Origin: Candidatus Zixiibacteriota bacterium
GTDB lineage: Bacteria > Zixibacteria > MSB-5A5 > GN15 > JAAZOE01
Assembly (NCBI GenBank): GCA_023138975.1
Contig: JAGLON010000020.1
Coordinates: 1 to 64,000 of the forward strand
Direction: 5' to 3'
Length of the DNA stretch: 64,000 nucleotides
The notes under the pieces were generated by a model that searched no databases, was not told the DNA's origin, and saw only the letters and a program-made list of their open reading frames with translations. Position numbers and translations under genes: made by a program. This document shows positions 9,460-19,478 of the stretch, piece by piece. Positions within the stretch are counted from its first letter, which is position 1. Each line of letters starts with the position of its first letter.

Positions 9460-11621
9460 AAAGCCTGTTAATTCATATTTGCCTGATTGTTTTCTTTTTA
9501 GGAGCTTTGGTGGTTGCCGACGATTTGGTTTATCATGGCTCATTTCTGTGGAATGATATTCGTGATATTGAGTATTTAGATGGAAAACTTTATTGCGCTT
9601 TTTACGACGGTGTGGGAGTTATTGACCTGCAGCGTGATTACAATCGAAAAAAAATCTACTCATCGATAGATATACCAGGCCAACCTCTCAAGCTTTACGT
9701 CAGCGATAATAGGCTGGCAGTATTAACTGAAGAGGGTAAAATACACTTAGTTGATATTGGCAATCCCGGGGATATGAACTATCTCGGAGAGTTTACTCCT
9801 GAGTGGGAAATTTGGGATATCGAATTCCTGGGTGACTATTTATATGCGGCTATCGAGTATAATGGAATTGCCCGCTATGATATTAGTGATCCGGACAATA
9901 TTAGTTTTTCTGACAGTAGCATGTATGGGATTCGGGTTATTGATTTGGAAGTACAAGATTCCCTACTTCTTGCCCTGGATGATTATAACGGAATCCTTTT
10001 TTACAAGCCCGACAGTTCTGGTTTCAATTTTCCGATATCTGAATTGCTTCTCCCCGAACAAGCGGTTTCATTTACTGTGTTTTCAGATACTATATATGCC
10101 GGAATTCGGCCCAATGGATATATGATTGCGGATATATCCAGTATTGATAATCCGGAATATCTTGATACAAAACAGTCACTACTAAGAGGTGATTTGATTT
10201 TCCCTACTTCTCATGGAATCATCCTTGCCAATAGTGTCGCGGGATTTGAATTGATGTATTCTTATCCCGACAGCAGCATTGATCAGATATTTCCGATTAG
10301 TGATATAGTTGGTTCCGTTGAGGTCTTTTCTTTTGATGGCGGGACTATTGTTGCGTTTCCCCATAATGATTTAGGCTTCGTCGCTTTTGTGGTTGACGAT
10401 CCTGTTACGATTGATGTCAATCGCCCGGATATTATACTGGCCAACCCCGGCCCGATTACTCAATTAGAATTTGTAAACCAACGTCTACATACTATCGGAA
10501 CCAATAATTGGTATGAGCTATATGAACTAAATGACCCGGCCAATCCCAGACGTACCGGAACAATGATTAATCCGCCCTATATTCCGTTGGGTATGTGTAA
10601 AAAAGGGGATACTCTTTTTGTCGCCGACGGTCAAACATCACTAATCTTTCCGGCTGTCGATAATGGGACCGGGAATCCGACCGTGGTTCCGCCGTTTTTT
10701 TCCATTGCGAACGTGTTGGCCAGACCCTTTCTCGAATACGGGGTATTGGAGCCTCAGGAAAACTTTTTCTATTGTCTTGTAAATGAGTTTGTGCTAGGAG
10801 CGTCGCGCGACAGAGATGGATTTACATCGAATCGAGTTGAATGGAATTTTACAAACGAATTAACGACTGTGCAGCTAGACGATACTATTATCTATGCGGG
10901 GTATTTCAATGGCGACTTCGGTGTCTATGGCCTAACCGAGGAAAAAACAATTTATAGCATCTATACTCATTATGGGTTTAGTCGAGTCAACGATATCGTC
11001 CAAAACGATAGTTTGTTGTATCTTGCCTCCAATGGTTTGATCACGGTAAAGATAGAAGATGGTTATTCGTTAACTGAGATTACGACTTCACCCATTCCCG
11101 GAACGGTCAATCAAATAGTCAGGTTAGAAAATCAATTGTATTGCGCTGCCCAAAACGGGATATTTGTGTTTGATATTTCTAGTGGAATTCCACAACTTGA
11201 ATTCAGCGGGGGGATGGAGGCGAGTTTCTTAGCCGTTGACAATCAGACTATTGCCGCTTCCGACAGTCGTTCTGTTAAAATTTATACTCTCCCAATCCTG
11301 GATATCGGCGATGAGTTTCCCTTGCCAGAAGTGTACGATTTACCCAAAATCACCGGGTATCCAAATCCGTTTAATCCTGCAATTACTCTGGTTATGGAGG
11401 GCTTTGGTTCACAGGAAAACGAACTAACCGTGGAAGTTTTTAATATTCTGGGGCGTAAAATCAAGACCATGAATATATTTACGGCAGGATTATCGCTAAA
11501 ACATGAAGTAATCTGGGATGGGACCGATGAAAACGGCGCGAGAGTCGCATCCGGGGTCTATTTATTTAGAGTTTATAATGAGAGTGAAAATGCTGTTTTT
11601 AGAGCAATTCTGATTAAATAG
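9456..11621 (+). CDS. Secreted beta-propeller-like protein with FlgD-like C-terminal module
   Basis: This 721-residue protein has a signal peptide (MKSLLIHICLIVFFLGALVVA). It then has many repeats of about 40 residues of the LVIVD/propeller kind: phrases such as VHLVDIGNPGDMNYLGEF, YDISDPDNISF and IADISSIDNPEYL recur. The C terminus has GYPNPFNPAI, FNILGRKIKT and SGVYLFRV, the same end module as the upstream protease. ATGA overlap with that gene indicates one operon. It is probably a surface or secreted structural or binding protein that shares the protease's export route. No enzyme motif is visible. Confidence 0.8.
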   Translation: MKSLLIHICLIVFFLGALVVADDLVYHGSFLWNDIRDIEYLDGKLYCAFYDGVGVIDLQRDYNRKKIYSSIDIPGQPLKLYVSDNRLAVLTEEGKIHLVDIGNPGDMNYLGEFTPEWEIWDIEFLGDYLYAAIEYNGIARYDISDPDNISFSDSSMYGIRVIDLEVQDSLLLALDDYNGILFYKPDSSGFNFPISELLLPEQAVSFTVFSDTIYAGIRPNGYMIADISSIDNPEYLDTKQSLLRGDLIFPTSHGIILANSVAGFELMYSYPDSSIDQIFPISDIVGSVEVFSFDGGTIVAFPHNDLGFVAFVVDDPVTIDVNRPDIILANPGPITQLEFVNQRLHTIGTNNWYELYELNDPANPRRTGTMINPPYIPLGMCKKGDTLFVADGQTSLIFPAVDNGTGNPTVVPPFFSIANVLARPFLEYGVLEPQENFFYCLVNEFVLGASRDRDGFTSNRVEWNFTNELTTVQLDDTIIYAGYFNGDFGVYGLTEEKTIYSIYTHYGFSRVNDIVQNDSLLYLASNGLITVKIEDGYSLTEITTSPIPGTVNQIVRLENQLYCAAQNGIFVFDISSGIPQLEFSGGMEASFLAVDNQTIAASDSRSVKIYTLPILDIGDEFPLPEVYDLPKITGYPNPFNPAITLVMEGFGSQENELTVEVFNILGRKIKTMNIFTAGLSLKHEVIWDGTDENGARVASGVYLFRVYNESENAVFRAILIK

Positions 11622-11676
11622 GGCAACCTTTTGCAAATCCAATTGTATTATCAATAGAGATATAAACAAATTGCCC

Positions 11677-11706
11677 TTGACTTTTGTACAGCATTTTTCA
11701 TTATTC
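11677..11706 (+). promoter_or_regulatory. Possible sigma70-type promoter
   Basis: TTGACT at 11677 is followed after 18 bases by TTATTC at 11701, just upstream of the 11731 gene. The -10 box is poor, so this is only a candidate. Confidence 0.3.
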
Positions 11707-11730
11707 TACAAAATGGCAGGAGGATGAATC

Positions 11731-12393
11731 ATGAATAGAATCTTAATGGTGGCGTTGGTTCTGGTGTTTGCACTGGGATTATTTAATGCTCCGGTATTGG
11801 CCAAAAAAGTTGGCAAAATTACCGACAATGTTTTCACCGATGATAATCACAAATTTTCTATAACTACCTTTGAGGGATGGTCAACGAAGGTCGGCTCAAA
11901 ATCTAAACTTCCATTGCGCCTAACGATGCTTGAAAAATCCTTTCCGGTACCCCAGGCATATCAGGGCGGTGGTAAAGAAGATTTTGCTCAGATTCCGACT
12001 ATTCGGGTATTGGTAGATACTTGTTCCACAACTGCAGAACAATTTATTGAAAACTTGCTTGATTCAAAATTCAAATCAAAACAGAAAAAATTCTTCAGGA
12101 AAAACCTGAAACTTATCTCGAGGCCTCATGAGGTTTTAAAGAAGACCCAAGCAACGATTCAAGATCAAAAGGCGGTTATCTATAGTATCCGTCAGGCTTA
12201 CAGGAATGAGGTCGCTCAGTCTGGTTCCGACAGAGCTGATATTATAAATGACTTTATTGCCGGTTATATTCTATACACCGTACGTGACGGTAAAATTTAT
12301 GTCGCAACCATGCTGATGGAATATAAGACCAGCGCAAGTTATAACACCAAGTGGAATGAATTATTATCCAGTTTGAAATTTGATCTTAAATAG
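11731..12393 (+). CDS. Exported protein of unknown function
   Basis: The protein has 220 residues. The ATG is preceded by AGGAGG at good spacing. A signal peptide (MNRILMVALVLVFALGLF up to APVLAKK) is followed by a soluble domain of about 190 residues rich in K, with alternating strands and no cysteine pair or enzyme motif that I recognise. The last segment (YTVRDGKIYVATMLMEYKTS) resembles the end of small PsbP/MOG1-like alpha-beta sandwich domains, but this is only an impression. It is a single gene between a secreted-protein operon and a terminator hairpin. Confidence 0.7.
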   Translation: MNRILMVALVLVFALGLFNAPVLAKKVGKITDNVFTDDNHKFSITTFEGWSTKVGSKSKLPLRLTMLEKSFPVPQAYQGGGKEDFAQIPTIRVLVDTCSTTAEQFIENLLDSKFKSKQKKFFRKNLKLISRPHEVLKKTQATIQDQKAVIYSIRQAYRNEVAQSGSDRADIINDFIAGYILYTVRDGKIYVATMLMEYKTSASYNTKWNELLSSLKFDLK

Positions 12394-12415
12394 TTCTTAT
12401 AAGGCTATTACTCTC

Positions 12416-12447
12416 AACCCGTTCCGGACGAGCTCCCGGGACGGGTT
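12416..12447 (+). terminator. Hairpin, probable terminator
   Basis: AACCCGTTCCGG pairs with CCGGGACGGGTT (one G-T wobble) around a short loop right after the 11731 gene. The trailing sequence AATTTATG is only weakly T-rich, so the hairpin is clear but intrinsic termination is less certain. Confidence 0.6.
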
Positions 12448-12455
12448 AATTTATG

Positions 12456-12484
12456 TTGACTGCTATCTTATTATCTGTTATATA
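12456..12484 (+). promoter_or_regulatory. Sigma70-type promoter for the lapA operon
   Basis: TTGACT (12456-12461) and TATATA (12479-12484) are separated by exactly 17 bases, about 40 bases before the lapA start. It is one of the best promoter matches in the window. Confidence 0.65.
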
Positions 12485-12522
12485 AAATTCTAGCTTGATT
12501 TCGCCCGTATCAAGGAGGATAT

Positions 12523-12855
12523 ATGTGGCTCGTGAGAGCGCTTATTGTAGTTTCAATGTTTATTATTTTGCTTGGCTTTTTTGTTTATAATGCCGAGCAG
12601 CGTGTTTCGGTGGATATTATCTCAGCCAAATACTATAACGTACCGTTGATAGTCGTTGTCTTTTGGTCTTTTATATTTGGACTTGTTGCCTCTCTTGTGA
12701 TATCCATTACCGTATATTTTAAACAGACCGGAGATATCCGGCATCTTAAGAAAACCGTCAATTCTTTAAACTCGGAAATAGTAGCGCTGAGGAATCGGCC
12801 TATTGAAGATACAGACGATAAGTTCCTGCTTTCGGATAAGGAAGAAAAACAATGA
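12523..12855 (+). CDS. lapA: LapA-like membrane protein (lipopolysaccharide assembly protein A domain)
   Basis: This 110-residue inner-membrane protein has two membrane segments (about residues 3-22 and 42-66), the YNAEQRVSVDI turn between them, and a cytoplasmic coiled-coil tail (HLKKTVNSLNSEIVALRNR). This is the LapA/DUF1049 architecture. In E. coli LapA works with LapB in the control of LPS synthesis. AAGGAGGA lies just before the ATG. It overlaps the next gene (ATGA), which is the LapB homologue, and that supports the call. Confidence 0.75.
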   Translation: MWLVRALIVVSMFIILLGFFVYNAEQRVSVDIISAKYYNVPLIVVVFWSFIFGLVASLVISITVYFKQTGDIRHLKKTVNSLNSEIVALRNRPIEDTDDKFLLSDKEEKQ

Positions 12856-14006
12856 TGGAAGCTGCTCTCTTTTTTGTCGTGGCTATACTTGTTGCGGCCG
12901 GTGTTTCTATTTTTTGGTATCGCCGATCTTTAGAACAGCAGGATAAGCCAGATCAGTATATTTATATTGAGGGTCTCAAGGCTTTGCTTCGCGGGCAGGA
13001 TGAACAGGCCTTTACTAAGCTAAAAGACACTGTCTTAGTTGATACAAATAATATTGATGCTTATATCCAACTGGGCAATATATTCCGTCGAAGAAAAAAA
13101 CATGATCAAGCACTCAAGGTTCATAAAGACCTCACTCATCGCGGCGGCCTTGCTGCCGAAGAGAAACGCGAAATCCTGATAGCTCTTTATAAAGATTATC
13201 TGGCTCTGGACGATGAAAAAACAGCCGTTAAAGCCGTAAAAGAAATACTCGCTATAAATTCCGGTGATAAATTCGCCTTGGACGTTTCTCTACACTGGCT
13301 TGAGAAACAGGAGGAATGGAAAGAGGCGGCAAAGCTTCGCCGTCAGTTAGATAAAACTGAACGAACAGAATCAATAAAAACTCTCGCTTTGTATAAAACC
13401 TTTGAAGGTCAGCAGCTCTTTGATCAGGGCGACCCGCATCGAGCGCGCCTATTTTTCAAAGAAGCCATTCATATAGATAAAAACTGTCTGGCCGCTTATG
13501 TCGCTATCGGTGACAGCTACTTCAAAGAGAAGCGCCTTGATGATGCTCTCCGCTACTGGACTAAAGTGATTGCTCTGAAACCAGCTGAGGGGCAGGCTGT
13601 CTTTGAACGGCTCAAAAAGGGGTTCTTTGAGGTCGGCCGTTACGGTGACTATGCCGAAGCGTTATCGACTCTTCTTCAGGGTTGTCCCGAGCACTTGACG
13701 GCTCGATTGGAACTGGCCTATTTTATGGAAAAGAAAGGTGATAAGGATTCTGCTCGAGAACACTATGTCATGGCTCAGGATAATCATCCTGATTCACTGA
13801 TGGTTAAACTGGGATTATTCCGATTAAATCGTGAATCAAGTCGCCGGGAAGCGGCTGACAACATGTTTAAGCAAATAATGAAAATGGTAGTGAAAAAAGA
13901 AGCGACCAACTTTCGTTGCCGCGAGTGTGATCTTATCTCGGAGCGAAAAGTGTGGCTTTGTCCCCGGTGCAAGGCGGTCGATTCTTATAACATTGTAAAA
14001 TCATGA
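12852..14006 (+). CDS. lapB: LapB (YciM)-like TPR protein with rubredoxin-type metal site
   Basis: This 384-residue protein has one N-terminal membrane anchor (residues ~4-22), TPR repeats through most of its length and a C-terminal rubredoxin-like knuckle. The metal ligands are CRECD and CPRCK, a C-x2-C-x10-C-x2-C pattern. In proteobacteria LapB regulates LpxC turnover and LPS assembly at the inner membrane. The length matches the family (about 390). Its pairing with lapA is the usual synteny and suggests an LPS-bearing outer membrane. It overlaps the SPOR gene downstream by four bases. Confidence 0.88.
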   Translation: MMEAALFFVVAILVAAGVSIFWYRRSLEQQDKPDQYIYIEGLKALLRGQDEQAFTKLKDTVLVDTNNIDAYIQLGNIFRRRKKHDQALKVHKDLTHRGGLAAEEKREILIALYKDYLALDDEKTAVKAVKEILAINSGDKFALDVSLHWLEKQEEWKEAAKLRRQLDKTERTESIKTLALYKTFEGQQLFDQGDPHRARLFFKEAIHIDKNCLAAYVAIGDSYFKEKRLDDALRYWTKVIALKPAEGQAVFERLKKGFFEVGRYGDYAEALSTLLQGCPEHLTARLELAYFMEKKGDKDSAREHYVMAQDNHPDSLMVKLGLFRLNRESSRREAADNMFKQIMKMVVKKEATNFRCRECDLISERKVWLCPRCKAVDSYNIVKS

Positions 14007-15010
14007 AATTACCGCTAATACTGTTTCTGGCCCTGAGTCTGTTTTCAGGCCTGTGGGCGGATGATTCAATTGACAGAATTTTTGACAGTTATATGGCCGG
14101 GAATATTGCCGATGCCAGAGCTATGCTGTCACGTCTGCCGCAAAGCGCGGCCAGAGATGGTAATAGGCTATTTATTTCGGCCTTGTTTGAATCCGACGGT
14201 ACTGAAATCTCCAACAAATTAAAAGCGGCTCTAAAGAGTAATTTGGACGGCAAATATATTGAGGAGGTTCATTTTCGAATTCTCCAAATAGCCCAGGCTC
14301 AAAGAGACACGGCATTAGTTTTGTCAAATGGGAAATCTTTTATTGAGACTTGGGAAACAAGCCGGTATCGTAAACAAGTTCTTGGCATGCTCGCGGCTTA
14401 TTCTCAATTAAATTCAAAAGAGCAGAGACGGTATTTAAACCTTATCATCGATGAACAACCCGGCGGGTATTATGGACAATTTGCACGGATGATTGTCGCC
14501 GATAACGCCTTTAATAAAAAGCATTATAAAACCGCGACAACATATTGCCGCAGGGTCAATAATGCTGTCGACGATAACCTGACACCAACCAGCTTGATTA
14601 TGCTCTCTCACATCGGGCTGATTAATGGGGATGCAGAACGAGCGCTTTTTAATTATAGCATTATTCGTGAACAGTATCGTTATGCGATTGGCGAAGATAT
14701 TCTGCTTGAATCACTAAAGGATGTTTCTGATTCCAAATCCGGACAGGAATCGACTGAGGTCTTTGAGGGGATTACTTATTCAATTAAGGTGGGCGTTTTT
14801 TCCGTAAAAGATAATGCCAAACGCATGGAGAAACGAATAGAGGGTTACGGATATAAAGTAAAAATAAAAAGAAAAAATATATCCGGTAAGTCATATTATG
14901 TAGTTTTAGCTGGCCGTTTTCGTACGATGAAAGAGGCGCAAACGGCCAAGCAAAGACTTGAACAAGGTGAAGATCAAATCTTCGAGATTGTGGTTCAAGA
15001 TGAAAGCTAA
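14003..15010 (+). CDS. Exported SPOR-domain protein
   Basis: This 335-residue protein has a signal peptide (MKLPLILFLALSLFSGLWA), a helical TPR-like middle and a C-terminal SPOR domain at about residues 255-332. The SPOR domain (YSIKVGVFSVKDNAKRMEKR, then YYVVLAGRF) binds denuded peptidoglycan, usually at division sites. The start overlaps lapB by four bases, and the stop lies ten bases inside the mutS start region, so the gene is embedded in a tight operon. It may help couple envelope growth and division. The precise role is unknown. Confidence 0.8.
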   Translation: MKLPLILFLALSLFSGLWADDSIDRIFDSYMAGNIADARAMLSRLPQSAARDGNRLFISALFESDGTEISNKLKAALKSNLDGKYIEEVHFRILQIAQAQRDTALVLSNGKSFIETWETSRYRKQVLGMLAAYSQLNSKEQRRYLNLIIDEQPGGYYGQFARMIVADNAFNKKHYKTATTYCRRVNNAVDDNLTPTSLIMLSHIGLINGDAERALFNYSIIREQYRYAIGEDILLESLKDVSDSKSGQESTEVFEGITYSIKVGVFSVKDNAKRMEKRIEGYGYKVKIKRKNISGKSYYVVLAGRFRTMKEAQTAKQRLEQGEDQIFEIVVQDES

Positions 15011-17612
15011 CGGTTTGACGCCGATGATGCGGCAGTATTACCGTTTCAAGGATAAATATCCCGGCAAAATTCTGTTTTTTCGCATGGGCGATTTCTATGA
15101 GATGTTTGGTGAGGATGCCATAGAAGCCGCGCCGATTCTCGGAATTGCGCTGACCTCGCGTTCAGGAGAAGGGGACAACAAAATCCCGCTGTGCGGTCTC
15201 CCATACCACGCCGTAGATAAATACCTTCCCAAATTAATTGAAGCCGGGAAAAAAGTTGTCATATGTGAGCAGGTTGAGGATCCGAAACAGGCCAAAGGAA
15301 TCGTAAAACGGGATGTGGTTGAAATAATCACGCCCGGCACCTCAACGATGGAATCAACGCTGGCTCCGACTCAGGATTCCTTCCTTATGGCTGTTTGCGG
15401 AAATAAAAAGACCTTGGCCGTGGCACGCCTGGAACTGTCCACTGGTAATTTTACCGTCTCCGAAAATGATCCGGATACGATAGCCGATGAAATAATAACC
15501 TTAGCTCCAAGGGAATTGCTTTATCCGTCCGATCAGATTGACCTGCTTCCGAAAACAATTACCAACAACGGAATAAAAAATGTCACACCGCTGGAAAATA
15601 TTTACTTTGATGTTCGATTGGGCCGGGAAAAGCTAAAGAAATTCTTTGAGGTCTCCACACTCGACGGATTCGGCCTCAATGGAATGAAATTCAGTATTGC
15701 CGCCGCAGGCGCCATTTTCAGGTACCTCGAGTATAACAAGCAGGAGCGTCTGGCGCATATAACTGCTATAAAAGTTGGCGGCGCTGAAAAAAGGATGTTG
15801 TTAGACTCAGCTACTGTTCGAAATCTGGAATTGTTCCAGAACCTTGCTACCGGAGATGAGAAGCATTCTTTTTATTGGTCGATAAACCGGACCGGCTCGG
15901 CCGGTGGAGCCCGGCGGCTGAGACGTTCAGTCGCAGCCCCGTTTGTTGAAAAATCGAAAATTGATTACCGCCAAGGCGCTGTCGCGGAGCTATTCGACAA
16001 AACCAATGTCTCAGATGCTCTCTTTGATTGCCTGAAAAAACTACCCGATATTGAGCGTCTTTCCGGACGACTGGGAATGGGGAAGGCCAATCCGAGGACA
16101 ATTCTGGCGATTAAAGATGCCATAATAATTTCTCGTAAAATGAAAGAGCTGCTGCTCTCCGGAGAGTCACCTCTAATTATTTCGGTTCGAGATTCTATGC
16201 CAGAGTTATCTCATGTCGCCGAAGCTATTGACCGTGCCATAAAAGAAACCGTTCCATTAACTACCATAAACGGCGGTATTATAAAAGAGGGCTTTTCCGA
16301 AAAACTTGATAATCTGAATTTCTCCATAAAGGATGCCCGAAAATGGATCGCCGGACTGGCGGCTAGCGAGCGGGAACGGACCGGAATCCCGTCATTAAAA
16401 GTAGGCTTTAACAAAGTCTTCGGCTACTTTATTGAAATAACAAAAGCTCACAGTGATAAAGCTCCCCAAGAGTATATCCGTAAGCAGACTTTGGTAAATG
16501 CCGAGCGCTACATCACCGAGGATATGAAAGTTAAAGAGAGCCTGATCCTTGAAGCCGAGGAAAAAATAAATCGTCTCGAAGAAGACCTGTTTTTCCAATT
16601 GGCAGAATCGGTTGCTTCAGAACTCCCGGCCTTGCTCCAATTGGCTGATCTGCTCTCAGAAATTGATGTTGTCAATTCTTGCGCCCGATTGGTTCGCGAG
16701 GAAAATTATGTTCGTCCATCTATCTATCCTGATCGAAATCTTAAAATTATTCAGGGCCGGCACCCAGTCTTGAGTCAATTATTAGGTTCCGGGAATTTTG
16801 TCGCCAATGACGCCCATTTGAACGACTCCGATACTTCGCTGGTTATCCTCACCGGCCCCAATATGTCCGGTAAATCGACCTGGTTAAGACAGACCGGCCT
16901 GATTATAATTCTGGCTCAAATAGGATATTTTGTCCCGGCCGAAGAAGCTGAAATTGGAATCGTCGATAGGGTTTTCACCCGAGTTGGCGCTACCGATAGT
17001 CTGACCCGCGGGCAATCGACATTTTTAGTCGAAATGGTTGAGACGGCAAATATCCTGCACAACATGACTGAAAAATCACTCCTACTTCTTGATGAGGTCG
17101 GCCGAGGTACCTCCACCTTTGACGGTCTGTCTATCGCATGGGCGGTCGCCGAATCGATTCATGAGCATACTGAAGGTACTCCGAGGACTCTGTTCGCAAC
17201 CCATTATCATGAAATGACCGGTCTGGCGGCAATCTATCCGCGTATTGAGAATTTTCAGGTCACGGTAAAAAAATGGGGACAAGAGATCGTTTTTATGCAT
17301 CAAATCATCAAGGGCGGCTGTGATGATTCGTATGGTATTGAAGTAGCCCGGTTGGCTGGACTTCCCCGAGGAACAATAAAACGCGCTCGGGAAATACTGC
17401 AGCTTTTAGAATCCGGGAAGTTCGCCAAATCGGAATTAGCCCGGGGTGTGCATGTCCGGTTAAACCAAACTTCACTTTTTGACGTACCGGTTGAAGTGCC
17501 GTTATCGGCCATTGAGGAGCAGATTAGAGAGTTGGATATTGATGCTATGACGCCTCTGGAGGCTCTGGAAAAACTCTCTGAGTTGAGAAAAGAACTGAAT
17601 CAGGATGAGTGA
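15000..17612 (+). CDS. mutS: DNA mismatch repair protein MutS
   Basis: This is an 870-residue MutS1-type protein. Domain I carries the mismatch-reading F-x-E motif within GDFYEMFGEDA. The ATPase has Walker A GPNMSGKST at 619-627 and the stretch LLLLDEVGRGTSTFDG for Walker B and the signature. The C terminus has the helical dimer/clamp tail. It recognises mismatches and recruits MutL, whose gene follows with an eight-base overlap. The ATG at 15000 is chosen because TPMMRQYY then sits at the usual MutS N terminus; the longer frame upstream belongs to the SPOR gene region. The start codon lies inside the preceding gene, implying translational coupling. Confidence 0.97.
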   Translation: MKANGLTPMMRQYYRFKDKYPGKILFFRMGDFYEMFGEDAIEAAPILGIALTSRSGEGDNKIPLCGLPYHAVDKYLPKLIEAGKKVVICEQVEDPKQAKGIVKRDVVEIITPGTSTMESTLAPTQDSFLMAVCGNKKTLAVARLELSTGNFTVSENDPDTIADEIITLAPRELLYPSDQIDLLPKTITNNGIKNVTPLENIYFDVRLGREKLKKFFEVSTLDGFGLNGMKFSIAAAGAIFRYLEYNKQERLAHITAIKVGGAEKRMLLDSATVRNLELFQNLATGDEKHSFYWSINRTGSAGGARRLRRSVAAPFVEKSKIDYRQGAVAELFDKTNVSDALFDCLKKLPDIERLSGRLGMGKANPRTILAIKDAIIISRKMKELLLSGESPLIISVRDSMPELSHVAEAIDRAIKETVPLTTINGGIIKEGFSEKLDNLNFSIKDARKWIAGLAASERERTGIPSLKVGFNKVFGYFIEITKAHSDKAPQEYIRKQTLVNAERYITEDMKVKESLILEAEEKINRLEEDLFFQLAESVASELPALLQLADLLSEIDVVNSCARLVREENYVRPSIYPDRNLKIIQGRHPVLSQLLGSGNFVANDAHLNDSDTSLVILTGPNMSGKSTWLRQTGLIIILAQIGYFVPAEEAEIGIVDRVFTRVGATDSLTRGQSTFLVEMVETANILHNMTEKSLLLLDEVGRGTSTFDGLSIAWAVAESIHEHTEGTPRTLFATHYHEMTGLAAIYPRIENFQVTVKKWGQEIVFMHQIIKGGCDDSYGIEVARLAGLPRGTIKRAREILQLLESGKFAKSELARGVHVRLNQTSLFDVPVEVPLSAIEEQIRELDIDAMTPLEALEKLSELRKELNQDE

Positions 17613-19473
17613 TTTTAAAGACAATAAATTCCAGCGGCCAATCAGACAATTGGACCGCAATCTGATCAATAAGATCGCGGCCGGTGAGGTTGTTGAGCGT
17701 CCGGCTTCGGTTATCAAAGAGATGATGGAAAACGCCTTTGATGCCGGAGCTACACGAGTCGATGTGGTCGCTCAGAAATCCGGCACGACCTATATTTCAG
17801 TCATCGATAATGGGTGTGGTATTCGTTCTGATCAAATCGAACTTGCCTTTAGTCGCCACGCAACTTCTAAGATTTCCAATGTCGATGATTTGTTCGCGGT
17901 AAACTCTTATGGCTTTAGAGGTGAAGCTCTTCCATCAATTGCGTCCGTATCGCATTTGACACTTACCACTAGACATTATTCAGAAGACCAGGGTACTAAA
18001 ATTGTTATTGAAGGCGGCCGTCAAATTGAGCGTAAACCGGTTTCGGCTCCGGTCGGAACTAAAGTCGAAATATCTCACTTGTTTTTTAATACACCCGCCC
18101 GACGTAAGTTCCTGAAAGCTGAGTCAACCGAGTCACGTCAGATAATCCGCGTTGCCGAACGTATGGCGCTTGGAAAACCATCGGTCGCGGTCAGTTTGAA
18201 TCTAAATAAACGTCAGGTCTTTCAACTGCCTGCCAATCGGCCCATTACCGAACGAATGGCGGCTTTATTTGGTGTTAAATCGGACGGGATCGTCGAATAT
18301 GATGTTGAGCTCAGCGGAGTGTCTTATTTGGTCTATCTGGCCCATCCAGATTTAGCCCGTCATGACCGTACCCGAATTTGCTTGTTTGTCAACGGCCGGT
18401 CGGTAGCTTCCTCAAGTATTATTCATGCTGTGACTTCGGGCTATGGTGAGTTTTTACCGGGTGGAAGATTTCCGCTGGCGGCCATTTATATTGCTGTCGT
18501 TCCTGATCGATTGGATGTGAATGTGCACCCGACCAAGGCGGAAGTCAGACTATCCGAGGAACGAGCCATACATGATAATTTATATAGAATCGTAAAAAAA
18601 GCTCTGCGTGATTGGCGCATGGTTCCCGGCTCGGAGCAGGCTCCGGGCGGCCATCCAATGACAGGATACCGCTCCGGTGGAAACGCTCCCGGTCCTTCAA
18701 GTAATTATCCTCAATCATCGCAAACATTGTTTAATCAGAATCGAACTGGACCAAGTCCTTCTATGTCGATGTCGTCTTTTAGTCTTCCGGCAATAAACCG
18801 TACTAATAGTGAAATTCCTATCGAATGCGACAACTCCCAACCAATTGCCGAAGATAAATTGAAGATGTCTTCCGAAGGCACGATCCAAAGTGAAACTCTG
18901 AATGAAACCGATATCCAATATCTTGGAAAAAGCGGGAGACTATATCTGCTGCTGGCTATAAGAGGCGAGTTATTTGTAGTCGATCAGCATGCGGCTCATG
19001 AACGGGTTTTATATGAAAGCTCGCTCAAGAAGGTCGAGAACGGAAGCGGTTTATCCCAGAAAATACTGTTCCCCGAAACAATTGAGTTGTCAGCCGAGGA
19101 GTACCTGGCCTTTGAAGCAAGCCGGGAAGTCCTTAGCAAGCTTGGTTTCGATGCCGAACCATTCGGGCAAAATACGGTCATTGTCAATGGGATGCCTCCG
19201 GTATTCAAGGATAAAAGCCCGTCAAGAATACTACGAAAAATGCTCGATGATATTGGCGTGCTTAATAAAGCCGGAGGGGACCTGATTAAATCGGTTGCCC
19301 AATCAGTGGCCTGTAGGGCTGCTGTGATGGCCGGAGACAGATTGTCCTCAGAAGAAGTGATCTCACTGGTAATAAAACTGTTTTCTATGAATAACCCGTA
19401 CTGCTGTCCGCATGGACGCCCAACATTTATAAAAATAAGCATAGAAGAGTTAGATAGCCGATTTGGCCGGTAA
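17605..19473 (+). CDS. mutL: DNA mismatch repair protein MutL, endonuclease type
   Basis: This 622-residue protein has an N-terminal GHKL ATPase (KEMMENAFDAGAT, DNGCGI, GFRGEALPSIASVSHLT). A poorly conserved Ser/Pro-rich linker covers about 345-420, and a C-terminal dimerisation/nuclease domain follows. The metal-binding motif DQHA-x2-E-x4-E is complete: D460, H462, E466, E471. The supporting ACR and CPHGRP motifs are also present. This makes it a nicking MutL, as in bacteria without MutH. It overlaps mutS by eight bases and miaA follows six bases after its stop. Confidence 0.96.
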   Translation: MSDFKDNKFQRPIRQLDRNLINKIAAGEVVERPASVIKEMMENAFDAGATRVDVVAQKSGTTYISVIDNGCGIRSDQIELAFSRHATSKISNVDDLFAVNSYGFRGEALPSIASVSHLTLTTRHYSEDQGTKIVIEGGRQIERKPVSAPVGTKVEISHLFFNTPARRKFLKAESTESRQIIRVAERMALGKPSVAVSLNLNKRQVFQLPANRPITERMAALFGVKSDGIVEYDVELSGVSYLVYLAHPDLARHDRTRICLFVNGRSVASSSIIHAVTSGYGEFLPGGRFPLAAIYIAVVPDRLDVNVHPTKAEVRLSEERAIHDNLYRIVKKALRDWRMVPGSEQAPGGHPMTGYRSGGNAPGPSSNYPQSSQTLFNQNRTGPSPSMSMSSFSLPAINRTNSEIPIECDNSQPIAEDKLKMSSEGTIQSETLNETDIQYLGKSGRLYLLLAIRGELFVVDQHAAHERVLYESSLKKVENGSGLSQKILFPETIELSAEEYLAFEASREVLSKLGFDAEPFGQNTVIVNGMPPVFKDKSPSRILRKMLDDIGVLNKAGGDLIKSVAQSVACRAAVMAGDRLSSEEVISLVIKLFSMNNPYCCPHGRPTFIKISIEELDSRFGR

Positions 19474-19478
19474 TTACT